Shown here in pieces: positions 24,125 to 36,454 of a stretch of 64,000 nucleotides of DNA. The stretch spans positions 11,233,001-11,297,000 of the forward strand of contig NC_090132.1 in the NCBI RefSeq assembly GCF_040581485.1, in the 5' to 3' direction. This DNA is from Linepithema humile (lineage: Eukaryota > Arthropoda > Insecta > Hymenoptera > Formicidae). Within the stretch, counting starts at the first letter, position 1, and each line of letters starts with the position of its first letter. Below the pieces are notes generated by a model. The model was not told the DNA's origin, did not search any database, and worked only from the letters and a program-made list of their open reading frames with translations. The translations under genes were made by a program, and so were the position numbers.

Positions 24125-24420
24125 CCTATCAGCGCCGCTCAACTCGCTTCTGTTGTAATCACCAGCACCGCTTATTCTTTAGTTACTACCAGCTACTAGC
24201 GCCGCTTAACTCGCTTCTGTTGTAATCACCAGCACCGCTTATTCTGTAGTTATTACCAGCGCTGCTCATTTGTTAGCTCGTAGCAGCACCGCTTCTCTTT
24301 TCTTTTGTAACTACTAGCGCCGCTTAACTCGTATCTGTTGTAATCATCAGCACCGCTTATACTTTAATTATTACCAGCACCGCTGCTCTTTTCGCTACAA
24401 CCACTAGCGACGCTTATTCC
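24125..24420 (+). repeat. Tandem units of about 60 bp in the LTR-like insert
   Basis: Four to five variable units combining CAGCACCGCTTATTCT and CTAGCGCCGCTTAACTCG with CTTCTGTTGTAATCA. Confidence 0.8.
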
Positions 24421-25595
24421 ACGCTCTTACGTTGTGCAGCTATGGCTTACTTCCTCTTTGTAAATATGTAAATAATTGAGAACAGAATATATTTAGTCAC
24501 TTTGATAATTACTGACTGGTTATTTGGAGTCTCACCCAACCGTACCTCCGAATCCTGGCACCGGCGAGCTTATCCGCGCTAGTCACTTGAGTCAGATAAA
24601 CTCGCACCGTTAAAATTATATTTATTATACTAAATTTTTATTATAGATACTTATAAAATTTTATAATCACAATGTTGCCGCATATTTAATGATCCCTAAT
24701 ATATACCCCATCATATTTGTTTTAAAAAATTATTTTAAGATTTCAACAGAAACATTTCAATAATATTTTATTAGCAAATATTTGAAAATTGTTAACACTT
24801 TGTAAATTTTATCATATAAATATTCACATTTGCAATGTTGAAACATATATTACAATTTCATTATTTAAGTTTGTATCATAATAAATTTGTGTATGATGCT
24901 TTTTATATTATCCTAGAGTTGTACTTACATTTATGAATTTTAGTTACAATTTCTTGACATTTTTTGAGGTTTTCACAATTAAATATAAAAAATAAATTTT
25001 TTTATAGTATTTCTTTTGTAAATAATGCATATAAACAGTAAATATTATTTTAAAAATAATTTTTAAATATGTACTATTTTTTCTTTTATTTTACTACTTT
25101 ACAAATGATGTTTTTTGTGTATATCCCCAAATTATATTTTATTTTCATTGATATTACAGTCTAAATACAAGTACAAAGCAATTTGTATTACAAATGCATC
25201 TGTTGCAGCGATATTTAACATTATAAACGTTAAATATCTGGCGCTATAATTTGCAATATATGTAATTTATAGCGCTTTTCTAATTTACTTTTCAATTTTT
25301 ATTACGCAATTTCCAGTGCTATCAATATTTTACAAAATAAAAGTATTTTTTCGATAAAAACTCAAAGCATTTCTATATTAAAGGAGCGAGAGAGAAAACA
25401 CTAAAGCGTGCGAGAGAGACAACTACTGTTTGACGATGAGATCATTATGCTCTCCCCTTCCTTCGTCGCCTCTCGCCTACAAGCTGTTCTAGCTCCCCCC
25501 TTACTTTATCGTCCCTCGCCCACAACCGGTTTGCCTGAGGTAACCTTCTCTCTATAGATCTTGGCCTGAGGTAACCTTCTCTCTATAGATCTTGG

Positions 25596-26287
25596 GCGGT
25601 GGCGTTCGATACTAAATAGTTAGGCGGCGGGGAATTCGCCGACAATTTTTTCTTTCGGCGGCGGCGAAATCGGCGGATGATAATTTATCGGCGGCGTCGG
25701 CGGCAAATAACGGCGTCAACGTATATATATATATTTTTTTTAAATAAAGGAATTAAACTATAATAATTTAATAAACAGACTGATTATAGATATATAATAT
25801 TTAAAAATTATCAAGAAACATAAATATATGTTTTATTTTATATTGTTCTCTTTAGTTTTATTTAACTTTTACATTTCAAAATCTTTTACCTTTCAATTAT
25901 TTTAATTGTTTATTATGTTCAATAATGGTAGAAATTATATATTAAATTTTAAAGTTAATTACATTTTTCTAATTGAAAATAAACTTTAATTTTAGTTTTT
26001 AATAAGTACAGATAATATAAATAATATAATATAATATAATATAAATAAAAATAAATAATATAAATAATATAAATAAAAATAGCAAACAATATATAATTAT
26101 GCATACATATACAAATATAATTTACGTACAACTACGTACATATAACAATACATATTATAACATTTATAATAAGATTATAAGATAAATAAAGATAAAACAC
26201 AATATTTATTTTTAAAATATATTTATTAATGTTTACTCGTGAAAAAACAAAATAACATTATTTTTTAATCATTAATATCATATAATA
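25596..26287. other. Spacer: CGG-rich then AT-rich
   Basis: The first 130 bp have scattered CGGCGG words; the rest is AT-rich with ATATAAATAA runs. No gene is visible. Confidence 0.6.
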
Positions 26288-28088
<1,801 letters not shown>

Positions 28089-28305
28089 GGGCCACTTTTT
28101 CCAACGTCGGTTAAGCCTAACCGTCCGTTAACTTTTCAGAATAGCCAACTTCGAAACTTGTAACTAAAATACACGTCATCGATTCTAACTGATCCTAACC
28201 TGTAATCTTTTAGCACGGTGACGGCACGTTAAATACACAATAAAAAGAAAGTGATATAAAAGTGAAAGAGTATATAAATATATTAACAATTAAAAATAGA
28301 TAACA

Positions 28306-29581
28306 ATGCAACGATCAAGAAACTTCACAACTAGTGATAAAAATAGTTTATTAGACATTATTTTTTTATATCGACACATAATAGAAAATAAAGAATGCAA
28401 TAATAATATAATTTTAAAAAAAGATGAAACGTGGGCAAATGTTACAAAGGAATTTAATGCACGTAATACGATACAACGAACAGAAAAAAATTTAAAATAT
28501 TTATGGGATAATATAAAAAAAGAAACAAGAAAATATTGCGCTACATTTAAGCGAGAAATTTATAAAACAGGTATAAATGTTATATCGTGCCTTTTATGTC
28601 AAAACCACGAATGTGCAAATTTTAATCTCATTTTTCTTTGTAACATTTATTTTGTATTATTTGATTTTGTATTTACAAAGCTTCAGAACTAAGTATTTAA
28701 AATATCCTAGGATATTTAAAATATCCCTCTGAAGCTCCTAGCTTTGTAAATACCTTATCAAGTAGTATAAAATAAATTTCACAAAGAGATTAAAGAAAAT
28801 TTGCACATTTATGATTTTGGTATAAGAGGGACGATATGTATATTAATATAATTAATGGTATTATATTATTATATTAATGTTAAAATTAGAAAAGTATTAT
28901 ACTTTGTTATCGAATTTGTAGGTGGAGGTGTGTCTAATTTAGAAAAAAATATGTTATATGAACGAGCTAAAGAAATTATGGGGGAAACAGCAACAAATGG
29001 ATTATTAAATCCCTATGATTCAGATTTCATTTATAATAAAGAAAACATTATAACAGTTGATGATATTTTACAAGATACAAATGATGAAAGCAATTCAACT
29101 GAAGTATTTACAGTAAATTCATAACTCAATAATACAAAGTTATTAACAAAATATAAATATATAATATTTAACACAAAACATTTAAAATTTTTAGCATTTA
29201 ATAAAGAATAAAGAAATTAATGATTGGACAATTTGGAATAGCAAGAAATTAAAATCACAAATAAGTTTTCCGTTACAAAATAAAGAAGAGGATATACCAA
29301 CAACATCAACATGTACTATTGGTAAAAAAAGGAAGCATGATGAAATCAGCCAGTGCAATAAGATTTCAAAACTAAAAAATACTGAAATAGCATGTAATAA
29401 AAAAGCTAATATAGAAGAAAAAGAAATGTACGAAATGGAAACGTTAAAGAACAAATTAGAAACAGAAAAATTAAAAGTAGAATTATTAAAATTATCTATA
29501 GAAAAAGAAAAAATATTAATAGAAAAAGAAAAACTGATAAAACAAAAAATTGAGGAACAAGAGGTAATATCTTTAGAATAA
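28306..29581 (+). CDS. Harbinger-2 Myb/SANT-like DNA-binding protein (3 exons)
   Basis: Exons 28306-28570, 28922-29112 and 29195-29581 join in frame with GT/AG borders to about 280 residues. The N-terminal 88 residues form a Myb/SANT-like (zeste-type) trihelix, with SDKNSLLDIIFLYRHIIENK, ETWANVTKEFNAR and LKYLWDNIKKETRKY. The last exon ends in a lysine/glutamate-rich coiled coil (EKEMYEMETLKNKLETEKLK). Such proteins accompany Harbinger transposases and are thought to guide them to DNA and nucleus. A small palindromic MITE occupies intron 1. The frame is clean, so this gene may be functional. Confidence 0.85.
28586..28838. repeat. Palindromic MITE in intron 1 of the Harbinger-2 Myb-like gene
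   Basis: The segment with CTTTTATGTCAAAACCACGA and TTTGCACATTT pairs with an inverted copy ending ATTTTGGTATAAGAGGG; the centre is AAAATATCCTAGGATATTTT. No coding sequence. Confidence 0.75.
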
Positions 29582-30167
29582 TATGAAAATAAACTTTTAG
29601 TTTATAGTTTACAATATTTTTATTGATTAGTTTTTTTTTTACTCGAATTTTACTCGATAAGATTGAATTTTTTATTTCTATTAAGTTTCTTTGAAGAGAT
29701 AATCTTCTGTACCTGAAATATGTTTGTTTTGTTCATTGAATTTAAAAGTTGAATTTATTTAATTTCTTATTTAAAACATATTTTTAGTTTATATTATCAG
29801 AGTTTGATAAACCAGATTATTAAATACGACAAATGCATTATATTAAAAAAATAATATAAAGGTGCTGTATTTTTTATTGTATTTAATGTTATTACTATTA
29901 TAAATACATCTAAAATGTCATTATTTTTTGTAAAAGGTTATTAATAATAACAATTTCTTTCTTTAAGTTGATAATCTGTTTTTATTTATTTATATTTAAA
30001 AAATTAATAAAATATATTATTGTTGCCTTTAATGTTTTTTTGAAGTTTCTTTGACATGCTTCAAAGTAACCTGCAATTATTAAATTTGTAGATACATAAT
30101 TTCATATTATATCTTATTTGTAATAATTTCATATATATATATATAATATATATAATTCATTTCAATA
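29582..30167. other. AT-rich 3' spacer between the convergent Harbinger-2 genes
   Basis: No coding signal. It contains TTTCTTTGAAG words and AT runs, plus an (AT)n tract near 30132-30150. Confidence 0.5.
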
Positions 30168-31464
30168 TTACCTTTTAAAATATTCTAAAATTAATTTTTC
30201 TCGTTCATTATTATTATTTCTAGAATTTAAATCAGCATTTTGTATTTGTATAATAGTATTATCACATTGTTCAGAATTACTAATTAAGTTTGAATTATGT
30301 TCCTGTTGGGCAATATTATGCAAAACGGCTGTTGCTATTATAATAGGAAATGTATTTTCAACTGTGCGACATCGCATTCCAATTGATAAAATAGCAAATC
30401 TTCTTTTCCAAATGCCAAAACATCTTTCAATTCTTGTACGTGTTCGAATTTGAGCTTCATTATATAAATGTTCTTCTGGTGTTGTGGGATGTAACAACGG
30501 TGTCATTAAATATGGTAGATTTGGATACCCAGAATCTGCAAGAAGTAAACTGTCACCAAATGTATGTGCATCAAATAAGGTTTTAATTCTAGAATGATTA
30601 AAAATTGTAGAATCATGTGTTGATCCTGGCCAACGTGCTACAATATCAATTATTTCTAATTTGGCATTTATTATGACTTGCACATTTATAGAAAAAAAGC
30701 CTTTTCTATTGCGATATAATTCGCAATTTTCTCCTCCTAAAATACAAATATATTATTTGTTAATTACAAATATATAATTTTGTAAGCTAAGAATAAGTTC
30801 AAGTATTACATACCAAATGATTCCACTTTAATATGTGTGCAATCCATACAACCAATAACACGAATAAATTTGGCTACTTTGAAAAATTTTTGTTCATTTT
30901 CTCGAATTTCCTCAGATAAAAGAGGTAATTTTATAAAATCGTTTCGTAATGCAGCAATCTCAGGAGATACTCTATGAATAATTTTGTGAGCGCTTGTTTC
31001 ACTAATTCCACAAAAATCAGCAGCTGTTATTAAAAAGCATCCAGTTGCATAAAATCTGAGTGCAACCAATAATTGAATGACTGGTGGAATAGCAGCATTA
31101 CTGAAATAACACATAAAATGATATTAAAATATTGTTCATAGAAACGTAATTGTGTACACTTCTTTTTTGGAAAATTTATTTTATACTACTTGGTTTTGTA
31201 TTTATAAATATTATTATTTATACCGATTAGAGTATTATATTGTATTTTATTTTCGATTTTTTGTAATAACATTTCAAAACTTTTTTTTGATATTACAAAT
31301 CTTCTTTGAAAATCTTTTTCTTCACAAATATTAAAATAATTGTTGCGTAATTTTATAATATGTAATTTTTTGAAATTTTTTTTATTTAAATTATCACACT
31401 CATCACTTTCATCATTATAAAAATTGTCATATTCCGAAAACCAATTATCATTAATAATATCCAT
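30168..31464 (-). CDS. Harbinger-2 DDE transposase (HARBI1-like), multi-exon
   Basis: Exon 1 is 31464 to about 31224, exon 2 about 31100-30814 and exon 3 is 30736-30168. The exon 2 to 3 join reads VESFGGENCELYRNRKG in frame. Visible hallmarks are a helix-turn-helix-like region in exon 2 (DFCGISETSAHKIIHRVS), the first acidic site in VIGCMDCTHIKVE, the second in RWPGSTHDSTIFNHS, LLADSGYPNLPYLMTPL, and the third in RTRIERCFGIWKRRF. By eye the exon 1 to 2 junction is out of phase by one base with the obvious sites, so either an unseen splice site is used or there is a small lesion. Confidence 0.82.
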
Positions 31465-31590
31465 GACAGCAGCTCAACAGTTGTTTAGGTTATGAGAGAA
31501 ATTTTCTCTTTCTACTACAATATTTTGTTCTTCATGTTGGCAATCCTGTAACAGTCGGTTAAAGTTAACCGACGTTGGAAAAAGTGGCCC

Positions 31591-31972
31591 TGAGAGTGGA
31601 CATGCCCGCATTTTTCGTGTTTCTGTGGGCTAGCGCCTCTATGTGCACAAAACGTGCACATTGAACTACGTAGCCAATGTCCACGAATCCCGTAGGTAAT
31701 GTCCACGATCTTTTGGGTCTCTTCCGTGCTATGTCCACGACTTTTTGGTTCTGATATGTGCTATATCTACAAAGTGTCGGTAATGCATACTTGTAAAACA
31801 TGATTATGTATATCAATCAGATTTGAAATATAAATACACACGTATTGTAAATACATGTATTGTAGCATTTATTTTTGCATTTAAAGTTTATTTAGCAAAA
31901 GATCAGTTATTTTCAATAACCTGTGTAATTTGAAAATGTACATTTAAATTATTTTAATAAATTACTTCTATA

Positions 31973-32010
<38 letters not shown>

Positions 32011-32485
32011 AGCGCGTGTGTAAATAAAATGTTGCATTTTTGTCAATATTTAAGAAGATTATAAACTCTTATAGATATTTCATACAGTAATGACCAATAA
32101 CTTATTTTGAATAGTAAAAGCCAGGGTTGGGCGTTTACACGTAAACTATAATAGATGCAAAAATATTCGCATATTAAACACGAATGCAAGCTAAACAGTA
32201 AAAACAATCTTTTCATCTATAATTTGAGAAGACTATAGTTATGAACCGTCGCAAGAAAGTGTGCAAATTGTAATCTTGAATTTTAGAGTACAATTTACGA
32301 AAAATTACGATATAATGTAAAATGAACAAAGATATACATTTTTAATTAATAATCTAACACATATAAAGGAAAGGCTCAAATGATAGCTATCACATAATAT
32401 AATAGAAGGGCATTGAGAGCCGTCGCGGGATGTTAGTGCGAAATTTTAATTAAAAAAAAAAAAAATTAGTTTATTAGTCTACGTG
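31591..32485. other. Spacer with short TGTCCACGA repeats and (TG)n
   Basis: 31660-31770 has several TGTCCACGA-type words spaced 35-40 bp apart. A (TG)n microsatellite lies at 31977-32008. The rest is AT-rich without a gene. Confidence 0.6.
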
Positions 32486-32730
32486 AGACAGTTAACTTTG
32501 TACACCGATTTCTGGTTCGAGATACTTAAAGTGTATGAAAATTTTAGTACATTGTTCTCACATATGGAGAATCAGTATCTACTGATAGGAATTATTAGAA
32601 AGAAAGGAAGAGAGCAAAAATATCAGGGCGCGAGTGGCTAAACCGGGAAAGCTTCCCGGCTCAGCCACTCGCGCCCTGATATTTTTTCTCTCTTCCTTTC
32701 TTTCTAATAATTCCTATCAGTACATACTTA
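32486..32730. repeat. Palindromic repeat abutting the P-type transposase
   Basis: Left arm 32570-32640 and right arm 32663-32730 are near-perfect complements around CCGGGAAAGCTTCCCGG. Both carry GCCACTCGCGCCCTGATATT and TCTTCCTTTCTTTCTAATAA. The left part, including TGTACACCGATTTCTGGTTC, is homologous to the arms of the 21-kb unit (about 1690-1860). The palindrome truncates the transposase frame. Confidence 0.8.
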
Positions 32731-33527
32731 ATCAATAGACCATGTTATTTCATAATTGGAATATGATGCTATTATTTTTCTATCGCAATACAAATATTTA
32801 TGTTTTCTTAACAAGCTTGCCAATCTTTTTATCAAATGTGGAAAATCAAATGATGCGTAATATTTTTTTTTATTATGTATAAAATATGTCTTATCTGAGT
32901 GCACACCAAGTTGAGCATAAGCTCTTTGATTAGATGGACCTTGATCGCACTTTATAAGTCGTACATCAGCACCCGTTTTGCTCAATCTATCTAAGCATTC
33001 TTTCATTAAAATCACTATTTCTTCCGCTTTCATACATTTTTCTGGGAGAAAATATGCTAGCGGTTGACGCCATGGATGAAGCGCATTTATACTATCCACA
33101 CAAAATACAAATACGCATTTTGTCCTTTCACTTTTCCTTCCTAAAGACCCAAGATCAACGAGACCTTCTATTTGATCCAGACTAAATGAGTATTCTTCAT
33201 ATGATTTTATATACATTTCATCCCATTTTAAAGCACAAACTCTTTGTTCTACAGGCAACTTTGAAATTTTTTCCTGCAATTTGCGGAATATAACATCACA
33301 AAATCCTGGCATTATATTAAATTCTTCGTGCCATCTTCTAATAGTTCGTTCTGCAGGAAAATTGCAACCTACCTTTCGTAAACGACGCAATGCAGATGCC
33401 GAATAATAAAAAAGCTGTTTCAAAAGAGTTTTTTCTTCCTCTGTATATGCCGCATGTGGAGTATGGAGTTGTTAATTAATTATTGCTTTTGCAACGGAAT
33501 GCAGATTTTGTTCATTAATTAAATTTT
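32728..33527 (-). pseudogene. P-type (THAP9-like) transposase, C-terminal fragment
   Basis: The minus-strand frame encodes the central RNase H-like region of a P-element/THAP9 transposase. Visible are YYSASALRRLRKVGCNFPAE, WHEEFNIMPGF, the ALKWDEMYIK catalytic block, DLGSLGRKSERTKCVFVF, RLIKCDQGPSNQRAYAQLGV and FDFPHLIKRL. It continues the frame of 51563-51014 once the Polinton and one target duplication are removed. A TAA near 33472 interrupts the joining stretch, and the 3' end is lost at the palindrome. Clearly a dead copy. Confidence 0.85.
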
Positions 33528-33533
33528 GTATTT
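33528..33533. repeat. Polinton target-site duplication, left
   Basis: GTATTT directly before the AG start of the Polinton; the same six bases follow its end at 51008-51013. Six bases is the Polinton norm. Confidence 0.93.
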
Positions 33534-33963
33534 AGTAGTTATACTATGATGATTCTAACCCATGGGGCAATGAGGGGGTGCGCGGGTGAAGAGGGGAAGA
33601 GGGGTATCGGATAACAGTGGAGGGGGTAATGACGTCTTCGTTTTTGGAGGAGAGGGGGTAAATGTGGAGTGGTAGGGGTATCAGATTACAATAATTCCCG
33701 GAAGATAAGGATTGTTAATACAAATCGCGAGATAAGGATTCCCGGAAAAGATAAGGATTGTTTATTGGAAAGAGAACTGTTTATTGGTGCAGGTTTTTTT
33801 TTTCTACGCATCAAAGTAGAGCGCCATGTTGTCAGAATCATTATGTTTATAGTATGTAGGTTCGTGCAGATTTACGGATTGCGTCATCGCTGTATTTTAG
33901 AACAAAGAGGCAGCATTTGAGCGCCGTTTCTTAGAGGGTGTGATAATGATTGTTAATACAAAT
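33534..33963 (+). repeat. Polinton left terminal inverted repeat
   Basis: 430 bp matching 51007-50578 in reverse complement with very few differences. It contains G-rich text (GGGTGAAGAGGGGAAGAGGGG) and several AAGATAAGGATTGTTAATAC modules. An extra 110 bp of partially repeated terminal sequence (33964-34072) follows. Confidence 0.93.
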
Positions 33964-34072
33964 TGTAGGCATCGCCATGTTGCTAGATGCGTCATCGTGT
34001 TTGGAGGAGAGGAGGTAATTTTGGAATGGTGGGGAGTATCAGATCACAATAATTCCCGGAAGAGATAAGATA

Positions 34073-34146
34073 AGGATTGTTAATGCAAATATGAACCATC
34101 GATAGTTTTAATCAATGTCGTGTGCAACAAGCGGGTATATAAGGTC
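34073..34146 (+). promoter_or_regulatory. TIR-derived promoter module P1
   Basis: GGATTGTTAATGCAAATATG, then ATCGATAGTTTTAATC, then GTGTGCAACAAGCGGGTATA with TATATAA at 34136-34142. The same module, inverted, lies at 50510-50587 and 49428-49506. The TATA box is 35 bp upstream of the ATG at 34177, so an ATG inside the promoter (34120) is not the start. Confidence 0.75.
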
Positions 34147-34176
34147 CATCATGACCAAGTCGAGGTAACAGTCGAA

Positions 34177-34440
34177 ATGTTCATCGCGCTATTGGACGAA
34201 CGTGACATTCTGAGCTTGTCCGCGGAGCAATTAGAAATCGTGCCGAAAGTGATTCTTATAAAAAACTTTGCTCGGTTTGTGGATCACGTGTGGGATAGGC
34301 TACCGGATCATTTAAGAGCGGATCCGGAAGTGCAAGGTTATCGTCGGTGCTCGTTGCACTACAACCAGTCGTGGCAGCGTGACCACATCGACGGGCCCCC
34401 ACCGTACAGGAAAGATTGCACTCTGTGCAAACTGAAATAG
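34177..34440 (+). CDS. Polinton hypothetical protein, 87 aa, Cys-rich C-terminus
   Basis: Start chosen at the first ATG after the TATA box. The product begins MFIALLDERDILSLSAEQLE, is helical and charged, and ends with a CTLCKLK tail that with an upstream Cys and His residues could bind metal. TAG is immediately followed by GTAAAG, a donor-like word, and an AG acceptor precedes the next ORF, so both ORFs may be on one partly spliced transcript. No family recognised. Confidence 0.55.
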   Translation: MFIALLDERDILSLSAEQLEIVPKVILIKNFARFVDHVWDRLPDHLRADPEVQGYRRCSLHYNQSWQRDHIDGPPPYRKDCTLCKLK

Positions 34441-34541
34441 GTAAAGTATACATTTTTAAAATATCTTTAATACACATTTTTCGAATGCGTAATAACTAAT
34501 TGGATATTTTTTTATTTTAATAATTTTTATTTATTACAGAG

Positions 34542-35150
34542 ATGGAAGACAGTCTCGACTTACGAGAGGAAAATCTGAGTACTCTCACAGATTGGTTAAC
34601 AACATGTCGGGAATGTAGAAGGAAGTATAAAAGCAGTGAAGAAATAATTGAAAAGTATACAACATTTCCTGCATTCATTAAACCATATATTCCGGATACT
34701 ATATTTCGACAACAATTTATCGAATGGACGAGTGAAATTGACGACAGTGTACTAGAATATTCCGAGGAGGAATTTTCGACGTTTTTAATAGAATCTATCC
34801 TGCCGATATTGATGGAAAAGTTGTGCTCGTTATGCGCTCAGGATAGTCTAATATCAAGGATCTCTTCACACTATTATGACTACATATATTATATGATACC
34901 GAAGCAGTATAGATCAGCGATACTGGAAAAAATTAGAAAAATGCATCCAGAGAAGGTGCCGACATCGATACATTTGCACAAAGTACACACAACTCCTCAA
35001 CATCAAACATCGATCGTACACATTTTGCAGAACCGGGAGAACGGAGTATGCAACACCTCGGTGCAAGAAAAGAATGAACAATGTTTTTGCAGAACCGGGA
35101 TAACAGAGTATACAACACTGAACCATGTATGCGGAACTAATTATTTTTAA
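34542..35150 (+). CDS. Polinton hypothetical protein, 202 aa
   Basis: Begins MEDSLDLREENLSTLTDWLT. It contains a CRECRRKY word, an acidic helical middle and a C-terminal repeated segment: ILQNRENGVCNTS and the related CRTGITEYTTL arise from a 69-bp DNA duplication with TTTTGCAGAACCGGGA in each copy. Because that word looks like a splice acceptor, the last part may be exonic repeats. I recognise no family; position suggests a Polinton accessory protein. Confidence 0.55.
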   Translation: MEDSLDLREENLSTLTDWLTTCRECRRKYKSSEEIIEKYTTFPAFIKPYIPDTIFRQQFIEWTSEIDDSVLEYSEEEFSTFLIESILPILMEKLCSLCAQDSLISRISSHYYDYIYYMIPKQYRSAILEKIRKMHPEKVPTSIHLHKVHTTPQHQTSIVHILQNRENGVCNTSVQEKNEQCFCRTGITEYTTLNHVCGTNYF

Positions 35151-35575
35151 TAAATATTATTTATCAATAAAATAATTTGAATTATTATTCCTGTGCCTCA
35201 TCTTATTCACTGACCTATCCTACTGCGAGATAAGCGCGCGCGTCATGTTACACTACACGATAGAAGGAAACGAGCGGACCAGTGACTATCATTTTTTTTT
35301 CTTTTAATTGTGGCGAATAATATAGAGTGAATTATTTAAGTTATGCATTTATTCTAAACACCAATAATATACTTATATTTTCTTCTTAATACAAATTATC
35401 CGCGGTAAAAATATAAATTTAATAGGAACTCTAATCTAAACTTAATATGTAATTTAAGGATGGTAGGTGAAAGGAGAAAAAATCGCAATAAGATTAGTAT
35501 TAACAAATTTTATTCATATTTTTTTTTCATCTATACATTTTTTAAAAAAAAAAAAAAATTGTTTCAACCGAGCCT
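35151..35575. other. AT-rich Polinton spacer
   Basis: 3' region of the preceding gene with AATAAA-like words (35149-35175) and poly-A/T tracts. No gene is visible. Confidence 0.5.
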
Positions 35576-35719
35576 TTAACGCCTTTCACGATTACGAGGA
35601 GGGACGGGAAGCGCTTGAGTCGTTCTCGGACGAGGCTCGACCACAGCTATCGGCTCGTGGTACACTCCGCAATCCTTACACTTCTCGTATTCGGAATTTT
35701 TTCTATTCTGATCACGCTC
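35576..35719 (-). CDS. Small Polinton ORF, 48 aa, CxxC motif
   Basis: Minus strand, starting MERDQNRKNSEYEKCKDCGV and ending PRNRERR. A TATA box (35787-35797, GTATATAAGG on the minus strand) lies about 70 bp upstream of the ATG, supporting a real transcript. Unknown function; basic ends and one CxxC pair are the only features. Confidence 0.4.
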   Translation of the reverse strand, partial: ERDQNRKNSEYEKCKDCGVYHEPIAVVEPRPRTTQALPVPPRNRERR

Positions 35720-35785
35720 CATTTTTCTATACTTTTTTCTCCACCGCGTGCACACTTTGAACTGATAAATTTCTCTCTTCCGCAC

Positions 35786-35798
35786 ACCTTATATACAG
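35786..35798 (-). promoter_or_regulatory. TATA box P4
   Basis: CTGTATATAAGG on the minus strand, sharing the TATATAAG core with the other Polinton promoters. Confidence 0.5.
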
Positions 35799-35799
35799 C

Positions 35800-36000
35800 T
35801 CGACGCAAAAACGTCAATTTCGCTGTAGTAATAAACGTTAAAAGACGTTTGATAGATGTTAAAAGTGGTTTAAGTAATGTTGAAAAGATGTACAAAAGAT
35901 GTTAAAAGTTGTACGTAAGACGTTCAACAATACGTTAAAAGATATACGATAGACGTTCGATAGAGGTTCAAAGACGTACGATAGACGTTGAATAAATGGA
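35800..36000. repeat. Degenerate short repeats with ACGTT/AAAAGA words
   Basis: Many 10-20 bp spaced variants of GTTAAAAGACGTT and ACGATAGACGTT fill this stretch between two divergent TATA boxes. No frame uses them. Confidence 0.6.
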
Positions 36001-36022
36001 AATATGATACGCTGGCCTATCG

Positions 36023-36299
36023 CCTATCGTCCTAGCGAAACCTTAGATCCACGATTACTGTTCCTCGAAAAGGAAATGCTACTGTCGAGCGAGTTATCTC
36101 GTCTTCGACATATTATTGTAAACTATAGTGGATATCGATACGAATGTTAGTTAGCGACGAATAGCTTAGCACCTATCGTCCTAGCGAAACCTTAGATCCA
36201 CGATTACTGTTCCTCGAAAAGGAAATGCTGCTGTCGAGCGAGTTATCTCGTCTTCGACATATTATTGTAAACTATAGTGGATATCGATACGAATGTTAG
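36023..36299. repeat. Tandem duplication, period 149 bp, in the divergent promoter region
   Basis: Units 36023-36150 and 36172-36299 are almost identical (CCTATCGTCCTAGCGAAACC, GTCGAGCGAGTTATCTCGTC, GGATATCGATACGAATGTTA). They sit just upstream of TATA box P5 and may be regulatory. Confidence 0.85.
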
Positions 36300-36354
36300 C
36301 TATCTGTGAACATAATTAGATTATAATAAGATTTAGCGGCATCTTTGATGTAAG

Positions 36355-36366
36355 GGTATATAAGCC
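36355..36366 (+). promoter_or_regulatory. TATA box P5
   Basis: GGGTATATAAGCCGG, TATATAAG at 36357-36364, about 90 bp upstream of the ATG at 36455 and about 30 bp upstream of a TCTCAAGG-like start region. Confidence 0.6.
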
Positions 36367-36454
36367 GGGATTAACTATTGCATCGACGTATTAACTTCTC
36401 AAGGCTCGAGTGGAACGTAGGAAATCATCCGGGAGCTGGTTATTCGTTTTAAAA

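Larger units (their letters stand above)
23633..24612 (+). mobile_element. LTR-like insert (probable solo LTR) in the fold-back centre
   Basis: It starts TGTAACACGCACAAAG, followed by an inverted GTGCGTGTTAC. A TATA box GGTATAAAAGGCC at 23770-23782 precedes a GC-rich segment with three repeated hairpins, then 60-bp tandem units, then AT-rich text with AATATGTAAATAA. This is the order of an LTR (U3, TATA, R/U5). The right end near CACCGTTA lacks CA and the flanks ATTA/GTTA match only imperfectly, so the boundary is uncertain. Confidence 0.55.
22466..25595. mobile_element. Fold-back element with 1-kb inverted arms
   Basis: The arms begin CCAAGATCTATAGAGAGAAG and run about 1 kb with high similarity (for example ACTTTGAGTTTTTATCG and the ATCTCATCG...CAGTAGTTGTCTCTC block). 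The subterminal 120 bp are variable and GC-rich: GAGGGGCAAGAGGGG-type repeats on the left, and a duplicated CCTGAGGTAACCTTCTCTCT block on the right. No transposase is visible. The centre is occupied by a perfect palindrome and an LTR-like insert. The flanks GCGGCGG and GCGGTGG could be an imperfect target duplication. Confidence 0.75.
28089..31590. mobile_element. PIF/Harbinger DNA transposon (Harbinger-2)
   Basis: Terminal inverted repeats of about 35 bp begin GGGCCACTTTTTCCAACGTC and continue to GGTTAA...AACCG. The 3-bp word TGA flanks both ends (28086-28088 and 31591-31593). The length of 3.5 kb, with a Myb-like gene on the plus strand and a convergent DDE transposase on the minus strand, is standard for an autonomous Harbinger. 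Confidence 0.92.

Noticed and set aside
32486..32730. Assembly artefact as the cause of the palindrome
   Set aside because: Arms differ slightly and the same block occurs elsewhere in the window, so a real repeat is more likely, though a fold-back read artefact cannot be excluded.
34120..34176. Upstream ATG giving an N-terminal extension of the first Polinton ORF
   Set aside because: It lies inside the promoter module, before and across the TATA box; the same text is non-coding at the other two module copies.
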